The notes: generated by a model not told the origin, from the sequence alone. 22,490 bases of DNA from an uncultured beta proteobacterium (GCA_903953145.1 CAJBIL010000462.1:1-22490); one strand, 5' to 3'. Shown: positions 7,527 to 16,833, numbered from the stretch's first letter. Numbers and translations: made by a program.

Positions 7527-8423
7527 ATGGCGGAAATTACCGCAGGTATGGTCAAAGAATTGCGCGAGAAAACAGACGCGCCGATGATGGAATGTAAAAA
7601 AGCACTAACTGAGGCTGCTGGCGACATGGTCAAGGCTGAAGAGATTCTGCGTGTCAAGCTTGGCTCAAAAGCCAGCAAGGCTGCGAGCCGGATTACGGCT
7701 GAGGGTCTGGTAGGTATTCATATTTCCGGTGACGGAAAATCCGGCGCGATGATTGAAGTGAATTGTGAAACCGATTTCGTCGCCAAGAATGATGATTTCC
7801 TGAAGTTGACCAAAGAATGTGCTGAGCTGATCGCTATCAAGAACCCGGCTGACGTCGTTGCACTTTCTGCGCTACCGATGGGCGAGGGCACCGTTGATTC
7901 AACCCGTGCTGCACTTGTTGGCAAGATCGGTGAGAATCTGTCGATACGTCGCTTTGTCCGCGTCGAAGCCAAGGGTAAGCTTGCTTCTTATATCCATGGT
8001 GGCGCCAAAATCGGCGTCCTGATTGACTTGGTTGGTGGTGACGAGCAGTTGGCAAAGGATCTGGCTATGCATATTGCTGCCTCCAAGCCAAAATCACTCG
8101 ATTCGACTGGTGTATCGGCTGACTTAATCGAGAGTGAACGTCGTGTTGCCATCGAAAAAGCTAAAGAAGCTGGTAAGCCGGAAGCCATGATCGAGAAGAT
8201 TGCCGAAGGCTCGGTTCAGAAATTCCTTAAGGAAGTAACCTTGCTAGGTCAAGTCTTTGTAAAAGCAGAAGACGGCAAACAAACTATTGAGCAATTGCTC
8301 AAGGTCAAAGGCGCTTCCATCGCCGGATTTACGCTATTTATGGTTGGCGAAGGCATTGAGAAAAAAGTCAATGACTTCGCTGCTGAAGTAGCTGCTCAAG
8401 CCGCTGCCGCAGCGCAGAAGTAA
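7527..8423 (+). CDS. tsf: Translation elongation factor Ts
   Basis: EF-Ts is the guanine nucleotide exchange factor that recycles EF-Tu from its GDP form. The product has 298 residues (283 in E. coli). It shows the N-terminal UBA-like domain, signature TDAPMMECKKAL at 16-27, and the core motif CETDFVAKND near 80-89 whose TDFV contacts EF-Tu. The ATG at 7527 is chosen because it follows GTGGAG by 6 nt and gives the family's MAEITAGMVKELREKT start. An in-frame extension to 7476 runs through the spacer hairpin and looks non-coding. pyrH follows after 28 bp. Confidence 0.97.
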   Translation: MAEITAGMVKELREKTDAPMMECKKALTEAAGDMVKAEEILRVKLGSKASKAASRITAEGLVGIHISGDGKSGAMIEVNCETDFVAKNDDFLKLTKECAELIAIKNPADVVALSALPMGEGTVDSTRAALVGKIGENLSIRRFVRVEAKGKLASYIHGGAKIGVLIDLVGGDEQLAKDLAMHIAASKPKSLDSTGVSADLIESERRVAIEKAKEAGKPEAMIEKIAEGSVQKFLKEVTLLGQVFVKAEDGKQTIEQLLKVKGASIAGFTLFMVGEGIEKKVNDFAAEVAAQAAAAAQK

Positions 8424-8451
8424 AAGCACCAAGAACCGGGGATTGACGACT

Positions 8452-9180
8452 ATGACCGCAGCCGAAGCTACACCCAAATTCAAACGAATTCTGCTCAAGA
8501 TTTCTGGCGAGGCTCTGATGGGTGCTGATGCCTACGGAATTAATCGTCAGACTATCTCGGAAATCGTTGAAGAAATAAAATCGGTCGTTGATATGGGGGT
8601 GCAGGTCGGGATCGTCATTGGTGGGGGCAATATTTTTCGTGGCGTTGCTCCCGCCGCTACCGGTATGGACAGGGCGCAGGCTGATTACATGGGAATGCTG
8701 GCAACCGTAATGAATGGTTTGGCTTTGCATGACGCAATGCGGATTGCTGGAATGGTGTCGCGTGTTCAATCCGCTTTGAGTATTGAGCAGGTCGTTGAGC
8801 CTTATATTCGTGGAAAGGCAATTCGCTATCTGGAGCAGGGGCGAACTGTGATTTTTGCCGCTGGCACAGGTAACCCTTTTTTTACTACTGACACAGCAGC
8901 AGCTTTGCGAGGCGCGGAAATTGGGGCTGAGATTGTTCTAAAGGCGACTAAGGTCGACGGTATCTATACTGCTGATCCAAAAAAAGATCCAGGTGCTACC
9001 CGCTATGATCGGATCAGCTTTAATGAGGCGATCTCCCAAAATCTAGCAGTAATGGATGCCACCGCTTTTGCGCTATGTCGTGACCAGAAACTTCCGATCA
9101 ATGTTTTCTCGATATTTAAGCAGGGTGCGCTGAAGCGTGTGGTGCTTGGTGAAAATGAAGGCACGCTGGTCTATTGTTGA
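8452..9180 (+). CDS. pyrH: Uridylate kinase (UMP kinase)
   Basis: PyrH phosphorylates UMP to UDP with ATP in pyrimidine nucleotide synthesis; it is a hexamer of the amino-acid-kinase fold, unlike eukaryotic UMP kinases. The 242-residue product equals the usual length. Motifs are KISGEALMG at 16-24, VIGGGNIFRG at 55-64, AGTGNPFFTTDTAA at 137-150 and KVDGIYTADP at 167-176. The ATG at 8452 is preferred: a CGGGGA Shine-Dalgarno (8437-8442) lies 9 nt upstream. An in-frame TTG at 8443 would add three residues but has poorer spacing. It lies between tsf and frr in the usual order. Confidence 0.96.
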   Translation: MTAAEATPKFKRILLKISGEALMGADAYGINRQTISEIVEEIKSVVDMGVQVGIVIGGGNIFRGVAPAATGMDRAQADYMGMLATVMNGLALHDAMRIAGMVSRVQSALSIEQVVEPYIRGKAIRYLEQGRTVIFAAGTGNPFFTTDTAAALRGAEIGAEIVLKATKVDGIYTADPKKDPGATRYDRISFNEAISQNLAVMDATAFALCRDQKLPINVFSIFKQGALKRVVLGENEGTLVYC

Positions 9181-9193
9181 GTGAGAGTTTGAT

Positions 9194-9754
9194 ATGTCCA
9201 TTGCAGATTTGAAAAATACCACCGAACACAAGATGCAGAAAACGCTTGATGCTCTGAAGACTGATCTTACAAAAGTCCGTACCGGACGTGCGCACATTGG
9301 TTTGCTTGATCATGTTCAAGTTGAATACTACGGTTCTATGGTGCCAGTGAATACAGTCGCCAACATTAGCCTGATTGATGCCCGAACGATTGGTGTACAG
9401 GCATGGGAAAAAGGAATGGCGCCCAAGGTTGAGAAGGCTATTCGTGATTGTGATCTTGGTCTCAATCCGTCTTCGCAAGGCGATCTTATTCGCGTACCAA
9501 TGCCTGCTTTAACAGAGGAGCGTCGCCGTGATCTGATTAAAGTGGTCAAGCACGAGGGGGAGGAGGCAAAAATTGCCGTTCGCAATTTGCGCCGCGACGC
9601 CAACGCCACGCTGAAAGATCTTCTCAAGAGCAAAGACTGCTCCGAGGATGACGAACGTCGTGCGCAGGATGAAATCCAGAAGTTGACTGATAAGCACGTT
9701 GCTGAAATTGACAAGCAGCTGAGCTTGAAAGAAACAGAATTGATGGCGATTTGA
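9194..9754 (+). CDS. frr: Ribosome recycling factor
   Basis: RRF, together with EF-G, splits post-termination ribosomes. At 186 residues it has the standard length (185 in E. coli). The RRF core is clear: KVRTGRA at 27-33, the VEYYGS segment at 43-48, and the helical LPXLTEERR-type stretch VPMPALTEERRRDLIK at 101-116, with a long C-terminal helix. The ATG at 9194 follows GTGAGAG at modest spacing. It lies 13 bp after pyrH and 23 bp before uppS, continuing the same transcript. Confidence 0.97.
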   Translation: MSIADLKNTTEHKMQKTLDALKTDLTKVRTGRAHIGLLDHVQVEYYGSMVPVNTVANISLIDARTIGVQAWEKGMAPKVEKAIRDCDLGLNPSSQGDLIRVPMPALTEERRRDLIKVVKHEGEEAKIAVRNLRRDANATLKDLLKSKDCSEDDERRAQDEIQKLTDKHVAEIDKQLSLKETELMAI

Positions 9755-9777
9755 ATTTTGCTGGAAGCTTGAATTAG

Positions 9778-10599
9778 ATGGCAATTTTCACTAGTTCCAC
9801 GCGAACCATACCGCCTACTGTTCAGGTTCCCCGCCACGTCGCCATTATCATGGATGGCAATGGTCGTTGGGCCAAAAAACGTTTTATGCCTCGTTTTGCC
9901 GGGCATCATCGTGGAGTTGAAACTGTCCGTGGTGCCGTTCGGCATTGTCTCGAACGCGGCGTTGAATATTTGACGCTGTTTGCGTTCAGCTCTGAAAACT
10001 GGCGGCGCCCAGAAACAGAAGTCACCATGCTGATGCAGCTTTTTGTCCATGCATTGCAGCAAGAAGTAGAAAATTTGCATCGGAATGGCGTGCGCCTTAA
10101 AGTCGTTGGCGATCTATCCCGATTTGGCGAAAACCTGCAAGTGCTAATTAGGGATTCAGAAGTAACGACAGCGAGTAATGAGCGACTCACATTGACTGTT
10201 GCGGCGAACTACGGCGGGCGTTGGGATATTTTGCAGGCGGTTAACCAAATGGTTGCAGCCCGGCCGGAAAAGCATGACCTATGGACTGAAGCCGATCTGG
10301 CGCCTTATCTGGCGATGAATTATGCGCCCGAACCGGATCTTTTTATTCGCACCGGCGGAGAAGAGCGGATCAGTAATTTTATGCTTTGGCAACTTGCTTA
10401 TTCAGAGTTTTACTTCACCGAAACCTTGTGGCCTGAATTTGATACTGCCGCTTTTGAAGCAGCTATCGCCTCCTATCAGAAGCGAGAACGTCGTTTTGGC
10501 CGAACCAGTGAACAGCTCATTGATCGTCCCAAAGCAGCACCGATGACAAACTCATTGCCAAATTTGGGGCAATCTACGGATTTAGAAAACGATGCTTAA
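9778..10599 (+). CDS. uppS: Undecaprenyl diphosphate synthase (cis-prenyltransferase)
   Basis: UppS condenses eight isopentenyl diphosphates onto farnesyl diphosphate to make the C55 carrier lipid used for peptidoglycan and O-antigen. The 273-residue product (253 in E. coli) has IIMDGNGRWAKKR at 23-35 with catalytic D26, FAFSSENWRRP at 68-78, and RTGGEERISNF at 191-201 continuing to WQLAYSEFYF. About 30 residues after RRFGR form a low-complexity tail not needed for the fold. GGAAG at 9763-9767 lies 10 nt before the ATG. The stop overlaps the cdsA start by 8 bp, so coupling is likely. Confidence 0.96.
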   Translation: MAIFTSSTRTIPPTVQVPRHVAIIMDGNGRWAKKRFMPRFAGHHRGVETVRGAVRHCLERGVEYLTLFAFSSENWRRPETEVTMLMQLFVHALQQEVENLHRNGVRLKVVGDLSRFGENLQVLIRDSEVTTASNERLTLTVAANYGGRWDILQAVNQMVAARPEKHDLWTEADLAPYLAMNYAPEPDLFIRTGGEERISNFMLWQLAYSEFYFTETLWPEFDTAAFEAAIASYQKRERRFGRTSEQLIDRPKAAPMTNSLPNLGQSTDLENDA

Positions 10600-11431
10600 G
10601 ACGCGGTTTATCACCGCTATTTTTTTGCTTTCGGCCTTTTTCCCCGCTCTATTTTATTTGCCTCCGTTGGGTTGGGTTGCGCTGGCCAGCCTTGTTGCCT
10701 CCCTTGCTGCGTGGGAATGGGGCGCGCTAATGTGCCTGCAAGCTAGGCCTCGATTGGCTTTGGCTGCGGGGATGAGCTTTATTTGCGCAGTGATTACGTA
10801 CCTTCAGCCAGATGCTCTGGGTGTTAACTCCGATGATGTTAGTGCTGCATGGCGTCTCGGATCCTGGTTTTACATACCTGCGGTCATGTTCTGGATTTTG
10901 TTTGTTCCAGTCTGGATGAGTCGCCGCTGGTCTTTGCCAAAATCTCTTGCAGGCTTACTGGTCGGCGCAGTGTTGATTTTGCCAACCTGGCTCGCATTGA
11001 TTCAATTGCGGCAAATCGGAGCACTTGCTTTGCTGTCGATCATGGCCGTTGTCTGGTTGGCAGATATTGCCGCCTATTTCTCAGGAAGGGCATTCGGGAA
11101 GCACAAACTGGCCCCTTCAATTAGCCCAGGAAAAACATGGGAAGGTGCGATCGGCGGAGGCTTGGCCGTGATTTTGTATGGTTTCATGTTGTCGTCCAAT
11201 TTACCGTCCGTGCTTTCCAATAACTACGGGTTGTTATTCTTGGTGCTTGTCGTTCTGACTGCCGTCAGTATTATTGGCGATTTATTTGAGTCGCTGCTTA
11301 AGCGTCATGCGGGCGTTAAGGATAGCAGCAACATTTTGCCTGGGCATGGTGGCATTCTTGACCGTATCGATAGTCTGACATCAACCTTGCCTCTGGTTGC
11401 ACTGGTTTTGCTGGGATGGAATGGGCGCTGA
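10592..11431 (+). CDS. cdsA: Phosphatidate cytidylyltransferase (CDP-diglyceride synthase)
   Basis: CdsA makes CDP-diacylglycerol from phosphatidate and CTP, the precursor of all membrane phospholipids. The 279-residue product is a polytopic inner-membrane protein with about seven or eight hydrophobic segments from residue 5 onward. The family signature is complete near the C-terminus: SLLKRHAGVKDSSN at 234-247, then PGHGGILDRID at 250-260. An upstream conserved SPGKTWEGAIGG lies at 178-189. Its ATG is nested in the last codons of uppS (8-bp overlap). It belongs with uppS and dxr as a lipid precursor group. Confidence 0.96.
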   Translation: MLKTRFITAIFLLSAFFPALFYLPPLGWVALASLVASLAAWEWGALMCLQARPRLALAAGMSFICAVITYLQPDALGVNSDDVSAAWRLGSWFYIPAVMFWILFVPVWMSRRWSLPKSLAGLLVGAVLILPTWLALIQLRQIGALALLSIMAVVWLADIAAYFSGRAFGKHKLAPSISPGKTWEGAIGGGLAVILYGFMLSSNLPSVLSNNYGLLFLVLVVLTAVSIIGDLFESLLKRHAGVKDSSNILPGHGGILDRIDSLTSTLPLVALVLLGWNGR

Positions 11432-11432
11432 A

Positions 11433-12626
11433 ATGACGGTCAGAAATCTTACAATTCTGGGATCAACCGGCTCAATCGGCGTTAGTACGCTTGATGTTAT
11501 TCGGCAGCATTCAGATAAATATCGCGTCATTGCGTTATGTGGGCATCACCAAATTGATCGTTTATTTGACCAGTGTCTTGAGTTCAAACCAGACTACGCA
11601 GTTGTTCGTGATGAGGTTCTTGCTAAACAAATTGCCGGGCGTCTTCTGGCAGCGGGTTCTGCAACACGCGTTGAGCATGGCCCTGATGCTTTGGTTCGCA
11701 TGGCTAGCTTGCCCGAGGTTGATACGGTAATGGCTGCGATTGTTGGCGCTGCTGGTTTGCCGCCAACTTTTGCTGCAGCCATTGCCGGGAAAAAAATATT
11801 GCTGGCAAACAAAGAAGCGCTGGTGATGGCAGGGCCTGTTTTTATGCGTGCAGTGCGAGAAAACGCGGCCGTTCTATTGCCAATTGATAGCGAACACAAT
11901 GCTATTTTTCAGTCACTCCCCTTCGATTACACAGGTAATCTGGAAAAAAGTGGCATATCGGGTATTCTCCTGACGGCCTCTGGTGGCCCTTTCCGTTCTA
12001 GGGCGCTGGCCGATTTGGCAAATGTAACGCCAGAGCAGGCGTGTGCACACCCGAATTGGGTCATGGGACAGAAAATTTCGGTCGATTCGGCCACTATGAT
12101 GAATAAGGGTCTTGAGGTTATCGAAGCTCACTGGTTATTTAATGTACCCGCTGACAAAATTCAGGTGGTGATTCATCCCCAAAGCGTTATTCATTCGCTG
12201 GTGCAGTATGTTGATGGCTCCGTTATTGCCGAGTTGGGTAACCCCGACATGCGAACGCCAATTGCGCATGCGCTTGCTTATCCTGATCGAATTTCAGCAG
12301 GTGTAGAGCCTCTGAACATCTTTGATATCGCAACGCTGAATTTTGAACGGCCAGATTTTGAGCGTTTCCCTTGTTTGGGCCTGGCCTACCGCGCTTTGAG
12401 AGAAGCAGGAAACTCACCGGCGACAATGAACGCTGCGAATGAGGTTGCTGTTCAGGCATTTCTTGAGAGAAAAATTCCCTTTACGGCTATCTCGGCCATT
12501 ATTGCTAAAGTCATGAATGTTTTGCCGCCGAAAACTGCTGATTCACTTGATGAAATTCTGGCGGCGGATAGCTTGGCGCGTGAGGTTGCAAGCGGCCTGA
12601 TTACAGAACTGCAGGCCGATGAGTAA
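11433..12626 (+). CDS. dxr: 1-deoxy-D-xylulose 5-phosphate reductoisomerase
   Basis: Dxr catalyses the first committed step of the MEP isoprenoid pathway, DXP to 2-C-methylerythritol 4-phosphate, using NADPH and a divalent metal. The product feeds UppS, encoded two genes upstream. The 397-residue protein (398 in E. coli) shows the NADPH motif GSTGSIG at 10-16, LANKEAL at 124-130, metal and substrate residues in DSEHNAI at 152-158, ASGGPF at 182-187, and MNKGLEVIEAH at 223-233. The ATG at 11433 lies one base after the cdsA stop and gives the family's N-terminus. In-frame ATGs at 11421 and 11397 lie inside cdsA and are less likely. The end overlaps rseP by 8 bp. Confidence 0.96.
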   Translation: MTVRNLTILGSTGSIGVSTLDVIRQHSDKYRVIALCGHHQIDRLFDQCLEFKPDYAVVRDEVLAKQIAGRLLAAGSATRVEHGPDALVRMASLPEVDTVMAAIVGAAGLPPTFAAAIAGKKILLANKEALVMAGPVFMRAVRENAAVLLPIDSEHNAIFQSLPFDYTGNLEKSGISGILLTASGGPFRSRALADLANVTPEQACAHPNWVMGQKISVDSATMMNKGLEVIEAHWLFNVPADKIQVVIHPQSVIHSLVQYVDGSVIAELGNPDMRTPIAHALAYPDRISAGVEPLNIFDIATLNFERPDFERFPCLGLAYRALREAGNSPATMNAANEVAVQAFLERKIPFTAISAIIAKVMNVLPPKTADSLDEILAADSLAREVASGLITELQADE

Positions 12627-13986
12627 TTTTTTATTTTACTTTGCTGCTTTTGCGATCGTTCTGGGCGTTTTGGTTATTGTTCATGAACTTGGTCATTACC
12701 TTGCGGCCCGATGGGCTGGTGTTAAAGTTTTACGTTTTTCAGTTGGCTTTGGGCGTGTGATGTGGTCAAAGCGTTTTGGGCCTGATGCGACTGAGTGGGC
12801 TCTCGGCCTTTTTCCACTCGGGGGCTATGTCAAAATGCTCGACGAGCGCGAGGGAGACGTGCTTCCAGATGAGGTGCATCGTAGCTTTAACCGGCAGCCT
12901 GTTAAATGGCGCATGGCCATTGTCGCGGCGGGACCCCTGGCCAATTTTCTGCTGGCAATCCTTATTTACTGGGTCATGTTTATGCATGGCACAGAAGAGT
13001 TAAAGCCCATTCTTGGTAAGCCTGTCGCAGCGAGTGCCGCTGCCAGTGCGGGATTCGAAAATGGTGAACGCGTCGTTAAGGTGGCCGGCGAAATTGTTGA
13101 AACCTGGCAGGAACTGCGCTGGGTATTTTTACGCAAAGCAGTGGAGCAAGATCTGGTTGAATTTGAAATCAACCACCCAGATAAAGGCATCATTAATCGG
13201 AGCATTGATGTTTCATCAGCAAGAGAATCCGGATGGGAAGGTGATGCACTCGAAAAGCTCGGCATTCGCTTCTACCGTCCGGAAATTCCCCCTGTTCTGG
13301 ATAAAATTAGTGCAGGCAGTGCTGCTGCGTCAGCAGGGCTTCGCTCTGGGGACGAGATTCGGGCGATCAATGATTCAATAATCACCACCTGGTCTGATGT
13401 CGTTCAAAAAGTAAGACAGTCACCCGGAAAGCCACTTCTACTAGACGTGCTGCGTAATGAGCAGCATTTGTTGCTTGAAATAACACCGATAGCCATTGAG
13501 GAGTCTGGCCGTGTTATTGGAAGAATTGGTGCTGCGGTCAGTGATTCGGGATACAGGCGTGAAGATTTAATGACAAAGATAAGTTACGGCCCAGTCTCCG
13601 CGCTTACAAAAGCAATTCAGGAAACTTGGGACAAATCTTTCTTTAGCCTGGTCATGATTGGAAAAATGATTACAGGAGAAGTGTCGTGGCGGAATCTAAG
13701 CGGTCCCGTTACGATTGCTGATTATGCCGGGCAGTCTGCTAAGCTTGGTATTGACTACTATTTGAAGTTTATTGCACTGGTCAGCATCAGTCTGGGTGTG
13801 TTGAATCTGTTGCCGATCCCGATATTGGATGGTGGTCATTTGCTGTATTATGTGGTCGAAATAATAAAGCGTGGCCCCCTGTCTGAGCGAACGATGGAAA
13901 TCGGTCAGCAAATTGGGATGGCGCTGCTCTTAATGCTAATGGCGTTTGCTTTTTACAACGATATTAATCGATTGATTTCCGGCTGA
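12619..13986 (+). CDS. rseP: Site-2 zinc protease RseP (RIP metalloprotease)
   Basis: RseP cleaves membrane-embedded substrates such as the anti-sigma-E factor RseA after DegS, and remnant signal peptides. The 455-residue product (450 in E. coli) has the zinc motif HELGH at 22-26 in the first transmembrane segment and the third ligand in LDGGH at 403-407. Two periplasmic PDZ domains lie at about 115-200 and 222-290, the second opening PVLDKISAGSAAASAGLRSGD. A GFG beta-loop follows the first segment. The ATG is nested in the dxr end (ATGAGTAA), so translation is probably coupled. bamA begins 4 bp after the stop. No RseA or sigma-E gene is in the window. Confidence 0.96.
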   Translation: MSNFLFYFAAFAIVLGVLVIVHELGHYLAARWAGVKVLRFSVGFGRVMWSKRFGPDATEWALGLFPLGGYVKMLDEREGDVLPDEVHRSFNRQPVKWRMAIVAAGPLANFLLAILIYWVMFMHGTEELKPILGKPVAASAAASAGFENGERVVKVAGEIVETWQELRWVFLRKAVEQDLVEFEINHPDKGIINRSIDVSSARESGWEGDALEKLGIRFYRPEIPPVLDKISAGSAAASAGLRSGDEIRAINDSIITTWSDVVQKVRQSPGKPLLLDVLRNEQHLLLEITPIAIEESGRVIGRIGAAVSDSGYRREDLMTKISYGPVSALTKAIQETWDKSFFSLVMIGKMITGEVSWRNLSGPVTIADYAGQSAKLGIDYYLKFIALVSISLGVLNLLPIPILDGGHLLYYVVEIIKRGPLSERTMEIGQQIGMALLLMLMAFAFYNDINRLISG

Positions 13987-13990
13987 CCTT

Positions 13991-16285
13991 ATGAATAAAA
14001 ACCTGCTTGCAGGTCTAGTTAGTGCGCTTTTTGCATCAAGCGCCCTTGCTTTTGAACCGTTTTCCGTCAAAGACATTCGCGTTGAAGGCATTCAGCGGAC
14101 TGAGGCGGGTACGGTATTCAGTTACCTACCGGTTAAAGTGGGTGATACGCTAACCGATGAGAAGGCGGCACAAGCGATTAAAGCGCTTTTTGCGACGGGC
14201 TTTTTCAAAGATGTGCGTATTGAGGTGGATGGTGGCGTGATGATTGTGGCGCTCGAAGAGCGTCCTGCTATTGCGCAAATCGATTTTGTCGGCCTCAAGG
14301 AGTTCGACAAAGATCAGCTCAAAAAAGGCCTGAAAGATATCGGTATCGCTGAGTCGAGAACCTTTGACCGTGCCACGCTCGAGCGCGCTGAACAGGAGTT
14401 GAAGCGGCAGTATCTTTCTCGCGGCAAATACGGCGTGACGATCACGACAACGATTACGCCTCTGGAGCGCAATCGGGTATCCATTAATTTTAATGTCAAT
14501 GAAGGTGATGCTGCCAAGATCAAGGAAATCAATATTGTCGGTGCTCAGGCTTTTAAAGAAAAAGACCTGCTAGCGCTATTTCAGTTACAAGTACCAAACT
14601 GGGTTAGTTGGTACACCAAAAATGATCAATATTCCAAGCAAAAGCTTTCCGCCGATCTTGAGTCTTTGCGTTCGCACTATTTGAATCGCGGCTACCTCGA
14701 GTTCAATATTGAATCTACACAGGTTTCGATCAGTCCGGACAAGAAAGATATTTATATCACTGTCAGTTTGACGGAGGGTGAGCGGTACGTTGTTTCATCG
14801 ATCAAATTGGCCGGAGAGCTATTGCTACCGGACGACGATTTTAAAACTTCGGTCAAAATCAAGCCAGGTGACGTTTTCTCAAGGGAAATGCTCAACGAGA
14901 GTACTAAGGCGATTAGCGACAAGTTAGGCGCGCAAGGCTATGCATTTGCTAACGTCAATGCAGCGCCTGAGCTTGATAAGGAAAAACATCAAGTCGCTTT
15001 TACCATTTTTGTTGATCCAGGAAAACGAGCTTATGTTCGTCGCATTAATATTTCAGGCAATTCCAAAACTCGGGATGAGGTGATTCGCCAGGAAGTGCGT
15101 CAGATGGAAGGTGCTTGGTATGATGCTGATCGAGTGACCTTGTCACGACAGCGGATTGATAAAACAAATTACTTTGGTGAGGTTACTGTAGAAACTCCCC
15201 CGGTTCCCGGAACAAGTGATCAAGTTGATGTAAATATTAATGTCACGGAGAAATCGACGGGAACCATTACCGCAGGTGCTGGTTTTTCAAGTTCGGAAAA
15301 AATTGTTTTGTCGGGCTCAATTTCCCAAGCCAATCTTTTTGGTAGCGGTAAGTTTTTATCGCTACAAATGAACACAGGTAAACTCAATCGCACCATCGGT
15401 CTTTCGTACACAAACCCTTATTTTACTGTTGATGGCATTAGCCAGGGTTTCGATGCATATCACCGTACTTCGAATCCAAGATCCTTAGGTTACACCTATC
15501 GAACTACCTCGACAGGCGGGGGAATTCGCTTTGGTTATCCTATTGCTGAAAAGGAGAATATTTCGGCTGGCTTGGGAATTGATAGTACCTCTGTAAGAAT
15601 TGATGCGAACAGCCCTCAACAGTACATTGATTTTAATAACAAATTTTGCGGATTAGGGACTTTGGAGTGCAGTAATTTCACGATCCCCGCGACAGTTGGT
15701 TGGGCCAAAGATACTAAAGACAGTGCTTTAAATCCTCGAAAGGGGGCAATTAGTCGCGCAGGTCTCGAAGTAGCACTTCCCGGTGGATTACATTACTACC
15801 GTACAACAGCACAACATCAGCATTTCTTCCCGCTTACCAAAGAATTGACTTTGATGCTTAACGGTGAGCTTGGTTATGCGAATGGCTATGGTAATCAGGA
15901 GCTGCCGTTCTATAAAAACTTTTATGCGGGTGGTGTTGGTTCTGTGCGAGGCTACGACACTGCGAGCCTCGGACCAACAGATCCCTTGTATCCAAACCAA
16001 CGAACCGGCGGTAACCGGCGCGCAGTTTTCAACGCTGAAGTGCTTTTCCCTATGCCGGGTTTAGGTTCAGATAAGTCTGTACGTTTTGGTGGTTTTGTTG
16101 ATGCAGGCCAAGTTTGGGGAACGCACGAGAAAATGGCTTTAGGAGATATGAGGGCCTCTGCCGGTCTGGCTGCCGTATGGATTTCTCCGTTTGGCCCATT
16201 AAAATTCAGTATTGCGCAGCCTTTCAATACCAAGGAAAGTGATAAACTTCAACGGTTCCAGTTCCAGATGGGACAGACCTTTTAA
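13991..16285 (+). CDS. bamA: Outer-membrane protein assembly factor BamA
   Basis: BamA is the Omp85 core of the BAM complex that folds beta-barrels into the outer membrane. The 764-residue precursor has a signal peptide (1-20, ending ALA before FEPF). Five POTRA repeats start near 24, 95, 176, 266 and 347, each opening with an I-x-V-x-G or I-x-F-x-G strand such as DIRVEG and QIDFVG. A 16-strand barrel spans roughly 421-764, with the essential VRGYD motif at 652-656 and the C-terminal QFQMGQTF ending in phenylalanine. It resembles Neisseria BamA more than that of E. coli (810 residues). Cysteines C553 and C560 lie in one predicted surface loop. No clear Shine-Dalgarno precedes the ATG, so coupling to rseP is likely. 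Confidence 0.97.
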   Translation: MNKNLLAGLVSALFASSALAFEPFSVKDIRVEGIQRTEAGTVFSYLPVKVGDTLTDEKAAQAIKALFATGFFKDVRIEVDGGVMIVALEERPAIAQIDFVGLKEFDKDQLKKGLKDIGIAESRTFDRATLERAEQELKRQYLSRGKYGVTITTTITPLERNRVSINFNVNEGDAAKIKEINIVGAQAFKEKDLLALFQLQVPNWVSWYTKNDQYSKQKLSADLESLRSHYLNRGYLEFNIESTQVSISPDKKDIYITVSLTEGERYVVSSIKLAGELLLPDDDFKTSVKIKPGDVFSREMLNESTKAISDKLGAQGYAFANVNAAPELDKEKHQVAFTIFVDPGKRAYVRRINISGNSKTRDEVIRQEVRQMEGAWYDADRVTLSRQRIDKTNYFGEVTVETPPVPGTSDQVDVNINVTEKSTGTITAGAGFSSSEKIVLSGSISQANLFGSGKFLSLQMNTGKLNRTIGLSYTNPYFTVDGISQGFDAYHRTSNPRSLGYTYRTTSTGGGIRFGYPIAEKENISAGLGIDSTSVRIDANSPQQYIDFNNKFCGLGTLECSNFTIPATVGWAKDTKDSALNPRKGAISRAGLEVALPGGLHYYRTTAQHQHFFPLTKELTLMLNGELGYANGYGNQELPFYKNFYAGGVGSVRGYDTASLGPTDPLYPNQRTGGNRRAVFNAEVLFPMPGLGSDKSVRFGGFVDAGQVWGTHEKMALGDMRASAGLAAVWISPFGPLKFSIAQPFNTKESDKLQRFQFQMGQTF

Positions 16286-16288
16286 ACC

Positions 16289-16303
16289 GGGAGATATAGT
16301 TTG
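16289..16303 (+). promoter_or_regulatory. Shine-Dalgarno fixing the TTG start of skp
   Basis: GGGAG at 16289-16293 lies 7 nt before TTG at 16301-16303. No ATG or GTG in this frame lies closer. The next ATG in frame is codon 13, inside the signal peptide, and would destroy the export signal. Confidence 0.8.
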
Positions 16304-16822
16304 AACAAGAAGATTGCCACGTTGCTGGTTGGCTTGATGGCTTCGCTGCCAATGACCTATGCGTCGGCGGTAGAGCTAAAGATTGGTTATGTCAATACCC
16401 AGCGCATCTTCCGCGATGCGCCTGCTGCTGTCAAAGCAGCGAAGAAGATTGAGCAGGAGTTTTCAAAGCGTGATCAGGATCTTCAGCGTATGGCCAAGCA
16501 ACTGCAAACAATGCAGGAAGGACTTGAAAAGAACGCAGTAACAATGGCAGAACCCGAGCGCCGTCTCAAGGAAAAAGACCTCAATGAGCTCTCGCGTGAG
16601 TTTCAGCGAAAGCAGCGTGAGTTCCGTGAAGACCTAAACTTGCGTCAAAACGAAGAGAATGCAGCGATCATCGAAAAAGCTAACAAAGCTATCAAGCAAC
16701 TTGCAGAAGCTGAAAAGTATGATCTGATCGTGCAAGATGTTGTTTGGGTTAGTCCGAAACTTGATGTTACTGAAAAAGTAATTAAAGCCCTATCCGAGAC
16801 TAAAGACGCCAGCGCAAAGTAA
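16301..16822 (+). CDS. skp: Periplasmic chaperone Skp (OmpH family)
   Basis: Skp is a trimeric periplasmic chaperone that carries unfolded outer-membrane proteins to the BAM complex encoded just upstream. The 173-residue precursor (161 in E. coli) has a signal peptide of 23 residues (MNKK, hydrophobic core, ASA before VELK). The mature start is the family's LKIGYVNTQRIF at 26-37. Long charged alpha-helical arms rich in K, E, Q and R run from about 45 to 135, and the body returns with YDLIVQDVVWV at 140-150. The start codon is TTG, supported by GGGAG 7 nt upstream. It lies 15 bp after bamA and 11 bp before lpxD. Confidence 0.93.
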   Translation: MNKKIATLLVGLMASLPMTYASAVELKIGYVNTQRIFRDAPAAVKAAKKIEQEFSKRDQDLQRMAKQLQTMQEGLEKNAVTMAEPERRLKEKDLNELSREFQRKQREFREDLNLRQNEENAAIIEKANKAIKQLAEAEKYDLIVQDVVWVSPKLDVTEKVIKALSETKDASAK

Positions 16823-16833
16823 GCGGGGTTTAT

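Noticed and set aside
9328..10080. 250-codon open frame on the minus strand
   Set aside because: It lies antisense to frr and uppS, both full-length with intact motifs. The predicted protein is rich in Arg and Ser with no recognisable domain.
13622..13652. GGAAACTT within rseP as a sigma-E promoter for bamA
   Set aside because: No matching -10 element is found at 15-17 bp, and the site is about 360 bp before bamA inside conserved coding sequence.
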